Positions 7,066 through 10,028 of a stretch of DNA of 10,028 nt are shown here, in pieces (the first letter of the stretch is position 1; the number at the start of each line of letters is the position of its first letter). Position numbers and translations under genes: made by a program. This DNA comes from Larix sibirica. Its lineage: Eukaryota > Streptophyta > Pinopsida > Pinales > Pinaceae. The stretch lies in NCBI GenBank assembly GCA_004151065.3, contig NWUY0300051000.1:15174-25201 (forward strand), in the 5' to 3' direction. The notes beneath the pieces were generated by a model. That model was not told the DNA's origin. It did no database searches and saw nothing but the letters and a program-made list of their open reading frames with translations.

Positions 7066-7346
7066 GCTTTGAAGCTGACCTTCCACTTCTCTGTGAAATA
7101 TTGTCAATGACTTTTGCTCATTTACCTCCATCGCTGCAGCTTTACAATACAGCACCAGAGCACGAGGAATTGCTAGTATTTTGTCAACCAATTAGAATCC
7201 TGAATTCACTAGATTAGATCTCAATTGGGCCAGAAAACTTTTTGTATCTCTTGAACAATCAAGGTCTTGATTCTTGATAGAATTGTACACAATAGAGGAA
7301 AGGGAAAAGGGATAAGAATATCCATTCATTGATCATGATCATTTTC
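7066..7346. other. Gene-free stretch
   Basis: The minus-strand ORF 7191-6988 covers part of this. Its translation (opening MVDKILAIPRALVLYCKAAA) shows no domain, and it also spans the possible TATA box and telo-box, so it is not called. The rest is unremarkable AT-rich sequence. Confidence 0.35.
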
Positions 7347-7439
7347 TATCACTTGATATTGTAGGGATGAAAGGAGTAAGAGCAATCCCTTCATCCCTTT
7401 GGACTCCTATTCCAAAGTATATCAATTGATATGATAGTT
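7347..7439. repeat. Imperfect inverted repeat (about 93 bp)
   Basis: The two halves are roughly complementary. The outer CTATCA (7347-7352) faces TGATAG (7431-7436 or so), the TTGATAT of the left arm faces ATATCAA of the right, and the inner GGGATGAAAGG (7364-7374) faces CCCTTCATCCC (7387-7397, ten of eleven). Bulges separate these blocks. It could be a small MITE-like relic or fold as an RNA hairpin if transcribed. No target-site duplication was established. Confidence 0.4.
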
Positions 7440-7949
7440 GGCATATAAATGCTCATTAAATAAGCTTTATAATATGCCTTGAAGCATGTATGAACCTTCA
7501 TGCTCTTTAGCACGACATTTGGAGACTTGTGTGTCTACCATTTCACCTTGAAGGCATCTCAAATGTGAATGCCATCATATGAAGAAAGTATCCATATTCT
7601 GGTCACATATCATGATATATAATGAATATAGGATATATGGCAAAAATAGAGTATTGTAGTAGTGATTGTGATAGGTCAAATATATGTCCAAGTCTAGAAA
7701 TTGGTGTAGAAAAATGTGTTTCAAATCACTGTTCTTTGACTCAAATTTTTCTATGAAGTTTAAGATTGTGTTTGTGGAAAAGTTTTCTATTTCATTCATC
7801 CTCACAAAACAGTCCATCATACAATCATACATGGACAGTGCAGAAACAAGTGAGTTCTCAGTTTCCCATTCCAGTATTCAAAAGTTTTAATCCTATGCAA
7901 GTGTAGCAATGCAAATAGATTCTTAAGCAAAATAGAAAGAACAACAATG
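7440..7949. other. Gene-free stretch with two overlapping chance ORFs
   Basis: A plus ORF (7684-7890) and a minus ORF (7832-7575) overlap each other on opposite strands. Both translate to Phe/Ile/Ser/Tyr-rich sequence, as expected from AT-rich DNA. Neither has a domain or credible context. Confidence 0.45.
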
Positions 7950-8300
7950 GCACAACATTGTACACAGAGATTTACCCTGGAAAAATTTTAACTGGGAAAA
8001 CCAGTCTAACTTAGAGCTGCATCTCTATCTTCTTCATTGTATTAACTTGATCATTATCAATACAATATTTAGGTATTCTGCTGCATCCAATACTGTAATT
8101 CGTTAACCCAAATTAGATTACAACCCTAATCCCTTAACCGGGATTAGATTACAATGGGCTGAAAAACCATGGGCCAAAAAGCATAAAACCGGCCAAAAGC
8201 GGACCTGGCGCAAATAATATAATACATCTGCAACAATATAGGTGGGGGGAGCAAACACATCCTATGGGGAACTACTCTGGGAGTAGTTCAATATATTTTG
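7950..8300. mobile_element. Possible retroelement remnant with small inverted repeats
   Basis: The phrase ACACAGAGATTTACCCTGG (7962-7980) recalls a sequence found near the ends of many plant LTR retrotransposons. It is followed by an ordinary-composition stretch unlike the AT-rich flanks. ATTAGATTACAA is repeated at 8112-8123 and 8143-8154. A perfect 8-bp stem (CTAATCCC 8126-8133, GGGATTAG 8140-8147) lies between, and a perfect 9-bp stem with a 3-base loop lies at 8269-8289. I found no paired LTR or target-site duplication, so identity is uncertain. Confidence 0.25.
8269..8289. repeat. Perfect 9-bp hairpin, GAACTACTC-TGG-GAGTAGTTC
   Basis: The arms at 8269-8277 and 8281-8289 are exact reverse complements around a three-base loop. 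A run of T follows about ten bases later, but in a plant nuclear genome this should not be read as a bacterial terminator. It lies about 330 bp before the kinase exon, presumably in an intron. Function is unknown. Confidence 0.55.
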
Positions 8301-8615
8301 TTTTTTTGTTGTTGTTGACACAATCATGGTCCTAGAATGAAATGATTTTAGTCTTGCGGGCTTAAGTTATGCTCATGAATGTGAAGAGTCTGTATGCAGT
8401 TCTAATATTTGTCAAACCATCTCATGCATTCGTTGTAATTATTTAAGCTAATTATACATGTCTAGATTATTCATTATTTTCTGCTGTATAAAGGTCATTA
8501 TAATCTCCAATTCACCGACATACAAGCTGCATTGTTACCTGAAAACATAATTTATGGGCAGAGCCCTTCCTAGAGCATCTTTTGCTGATGATTTTACAAA
8601 CGTTGGATTTTGCAG
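8301..8615 (+). other. 3' end of a kinase-gene intron
   Basis: This AT-rich stretch leads into the acceptor GGATTTTGCAG (8605-8615) directly before the kinase exon. No upstream kinase exon (glycine-rich loop, VAIK lysine or HRDLKPDN loop) is seen here or anywhere else in the window, so the intron is at least several hundred bases long and may reach beyond the left edge. Confidence 0.6.
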
Positions 8616-8826
8616 CTGACAGATTTTGGACTCTCAAAAGTTGGTCTTATAAACAGCACTGATGACTTGTCTGGACCAGCAGTGAGTGGTACAATGCTTC
8701 TAGGAGAGGGTGAAGATTCATTATGTGCCTCTGAGCAACCTGACCAAAGAGAGAGACGTCAAAAGCGCTCAGCGGTTGGAACCCCTGATTACTTGGCACC
8801 AGAGATCCTCTTGGGAACTGGGCATG
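8616..8826 (+). CDS. IRE: IRE-family AGC Ser/Thr kinase, activation-segment exon
   Basis: This exon encodes 70 residues plus one base of the next codon. It begins [20 protein letters not shown], with the magnesium-binding DFG at residues 3-5, and ends with [21 protein letters not shown] (GTPDYLAPE at residues 55-63). [11 protein letters not shown] and the long linker between DFG and APE (58 residues instead of the usual 25-30 or so) are hallmarks of plant IRE kinases and their MAST-like relatives. These are AGC kinases that phosphorylate Ser/Thr; the founding Arabidopsis member promotes root-hair elongation. Ser52 (R-S-A-V-G-T) sits where AGC kinases carry their activation-loop phosphosite. 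The 5' border is the acceptor TTTTGCAG; the 3' border is G|GTGTGT at 8826/8827, chosen because only this donor (phase 1) fits the next exon. No disabling mutation is visible. The exact paralogue cannot be told. Confidence 0.9.
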
Positions 8827-8941
8827 GTGTGTAGTAATAGAGGCCTTTCTGGTGGAAATAAAATGCACGGTGTTTGTTTTCTTAGTTATATCCAAGGAAA
8901 CTGCATTTCTGAAATATTGTTGTTCTGTCCTATTTCTACAG
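8827..8941 (+). other. Kinase intron (115 bp, GT-AG, phase 1)
   Basis: The intron starts GTGTGTAG and ends TATTTCTACAG, with a T-rich stretch before the acceptor. Reading through it meets TAG at 8832-8834 in the kinase frame, so it must be spliced. Competing GT dinucleotides at 8829 and 8831 give the wrong phase for the next exon. Splicing creates a GCC (Ala) codon across the junction. Confidence 0.85.
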
Positions 8942-9027
8942 CCGAAACTGCAGATTGGTGGTCAGTTGGTGTCATTCTTTTTGAACTGCTCACAGGCATT
9001 CCACCTTTTAATGCGGAACATCCACAG
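8942..9027 (+). CDS. IRE: IRE-family AGC Ser/Thr kinase, subdomain IX-X exon
   Basis: Two bases complete the split Ala codon, then 28 codons follow: [15 protein letters not shown] and [13 protein letters not shown]. The DWWSVGV block is kinase subdomain IX, whose Asp stabilises the catalytic loop, and [11 protein letters not shown] is typical of plant IRE kinases. The exon is in phase with the one before it, and together they give 99 residues of uninterrupted kinase domain. The exon ends CAG|GTATTT at 9027/9028, phase 0. The protein would next be expected to continue with a QIFDNIL-type segment, which is not found in the remaining kilobase. At the splice junction HAETADWW replaces the common HGxTADWW, a mild substitution. 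Confidence 0.9.
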
Positions 9028-9102
9028 GTATTTTTTCTACATGCCACTGATTGACATGAATACATTGTTTTCTTAAATTGCTAGTAATGTTCCACCAATA
9101 TC

Positions 9103-9186
9103 CAGGGATGATGGGACAGTGGGGTATGGGGACTGGTTTCGGGGATGGATGGAGAGACATACCAAATTTCTTAGGACAGCACCCTA
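9103..9186. repeat. G-rich patch inside the kinase intron
   Basis: The patch contains GGGATGATGGGACAGTGGGG, then GGTTTCGGGGATGG, and ends near CCAAATTTCTTAGG. The composition and the word CCAAATTT(Y)TTAGG recall the block at 5503-5620. This suggests a dispersed repeat present twice in the window in diverged form. The similarity was judged by eye only. Confidence 0.35.
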
Positions 9187-9801
9187 CAAAAGGCATACAT
9201 ACATACACAGAGTAAGGGGGGGTGGATTCTCTCACAAACTAGTTATAATATTTTTACGGTAGCAACCTACAATGAAGTGGGTAAGCTCAAAAAACTTGTG
9301 ACGGTCCACGAGATAAGGATTCTACGTCTGTTCACAATTGCTTACATGCTTCATATTTAGAGTGATCATGGATATTTCTAATGCAGAAGTTCATTAATGT
9401 GCATAAATTATTTCTTATGGAAAAAGAAAGCTGTTGTAATAAAATGAATGAGATTATTTTTTAACTCTATGACGACAACTGCTATGTTTTTCGAAAAGAT
9501 AGAATATGGATACGGGTAAAAGGCACGTGGACACACATATTCCAGAAACATAGTTAATTCAGATTTTGAAATCGTTCATAACTTTGAAAATATATACTAT
9601 AACCAATAGGAACATGCATGTAATGATTACATACCATTTACATGCCCGACATCATAAATCTCTGTGTAGTAAACTTATCATAAGTAAAATACACGAAGGC
9701 ATCATGTGAGTTGTTTACAAAAATTCTATAGACAATGAATAAATCCATGATGATTCAAAGAATCCCAAAGACGATTGGCTTTGCATAACTATTATTAGAA
9801 A

Positions 9802-9877
9802 AACATCTATGTTTCAACTCAGGGGAAGAGTTCTACACAAACATGTATGTTGCAACTCAGGGAAAGAGTTTTACAGA
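9802..9877 (+). repeat. Imperfect tandem duplication, 38 bp twice
   Basis: Copies at 9802-9839 and 9840-9877 are directly adjacent and match at 33 of 38 positions, sharing CAACTCAGGG and AAGAGTT. The five differences show the duplication is not recent. It lies in the presumed kinase intron. Confidence 0.8.
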
Positions 9878-10028
9878 TAAACAAACTGTGCTTAGTAAAA
9901 TAAGAGCTTTTTTGATGTCCGCAAGTGATTAAAAGAGGATGTCAATGGCACTAAGATGTACAAAATTATTACAAATTGTGGGAGTGCAAAAGGCTACTCC
10001 TAAAAACTATAAAAGAGAAGATATAATG

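Larger units (their letters stand above)
9028..10028 (+). other. Kinase-gene intron, running off the right edge
   Basis: This is read as intron because it begins with a good donor (CAG|GTATTT) and no continuation of the kinase (expected QIFDNIL-like start) is seen. It contains a G-rich patch (9103-9186), a short CATA microsatellite near 9192-9204 and a 38-bp tandem duplication (9802-9877). A small minus-strand ORF at 9235-9008 overlaps the exon end and the G-rich patch and is not a gene. Confidence 0.7.

Noticed and set aside
7575-7890. Overlapping plus and minus ORFs (68 and 85 residues)
   Set aside because: AT-rich chance frames, no domains, no start context.
8269-8310. Hairpin followed by a T-run read as a rho-independent terminator
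   Set aside because: The window is plant nuclear DNA; bacterial-type termination does not apply.
8829-8832. Alternative splice donors GT at 8829 and 8831
   Set aside because: They would give phase 0 or phase 2, neither of which joins in frame to the ETADWWSVG exon at 8942.
8647-8895. Minus-strand ORF of 82 residues
   Set aside because: Antisense to the first kinase exon and crossing its intron border.
1-10028. CRISPR array, bacterial operon, tRNA or rRNA genes
   Set aside because: No regularly spaced identical repeats, no gene packing or Shine-Dalgarno sites, and no tRNA or rRNA signature was seen on either strand by eye.

Overview
The window looks like nuclear DNA from a seed plant with a large, repeat-rich genome, most likely a conifer. 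Evidence: AT-rich sequence, long stretches without genes, decayed transposable-element pieces with stop codons and frameshifts, and one plant gene split by introns. There is no bacterial-style gene packing. Two single N bases (2463, 3128) suggest a draft assembly. The conifer assignment is inference from the general look of the repeats.

The only confidently identified gene is at the right end on the + strand: two consecutive exons (8616-8826 and 8942-9027, with a 115-bp intron) of an AGC-type Ser/Thr protein kinase of the plant IRE (INCOMPLETE ROOT HAIR ELONGATION)/MAST-like family. They encode the activation segment from DFG through GTPDYLAPE and on to DWWSVG and FNAEHPQ. The upstream catalytic-loop exon and the downstream exon are not visible, so the flanking introns exceed about 1 kb. 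The 9028-10028 stretch is read as intron.

Left third (1-3800). A probable solo LTR of 855 bp (176-1030, TGTAAT...GTAACA) is flanked by near-identical 5-bp repeats (CTAAG/CTCAG). It appears to sit inside an exon-like open frame for a hydrophobic protein that resumes at 1031 and runs to a possible donor at 1288. Next come a region with a thrice-repeated 15-bp motif (1510-1677) and a decayed acidic + strand coding region (2421-3157, four internal stops and one frameshift). A minus-strand coding remnant follows (3640-3227, probably once extending over about 3786-3159), with a helix-turn-helix-like segment and the motif SRVSP-K--DV. It resembles proteins of multicopy elements.

Middle (3800-8600). 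No convincing gene is visible. There are an AT-rich block, a degenerate series of CTCCAA-type motifs (about 4998-5365), a G-rich block (5503-5620) with a weak relative inside the kinase intron (9103-9186), and a striking cluster of AAACCCTAG/CTAGGGTTT telo-boxes (5942-7010). A possible minus-strand TATA box (7065-7057) and several small inverted repeats are also present. Most of this is probably old retroelement sequence.

No multi-gene system can be reconstructed. The points of most biological interest are the LTR-in-exon configuration, the broken minus-strand element protein and the telo-box cluster with a possible minus-strand promoter.
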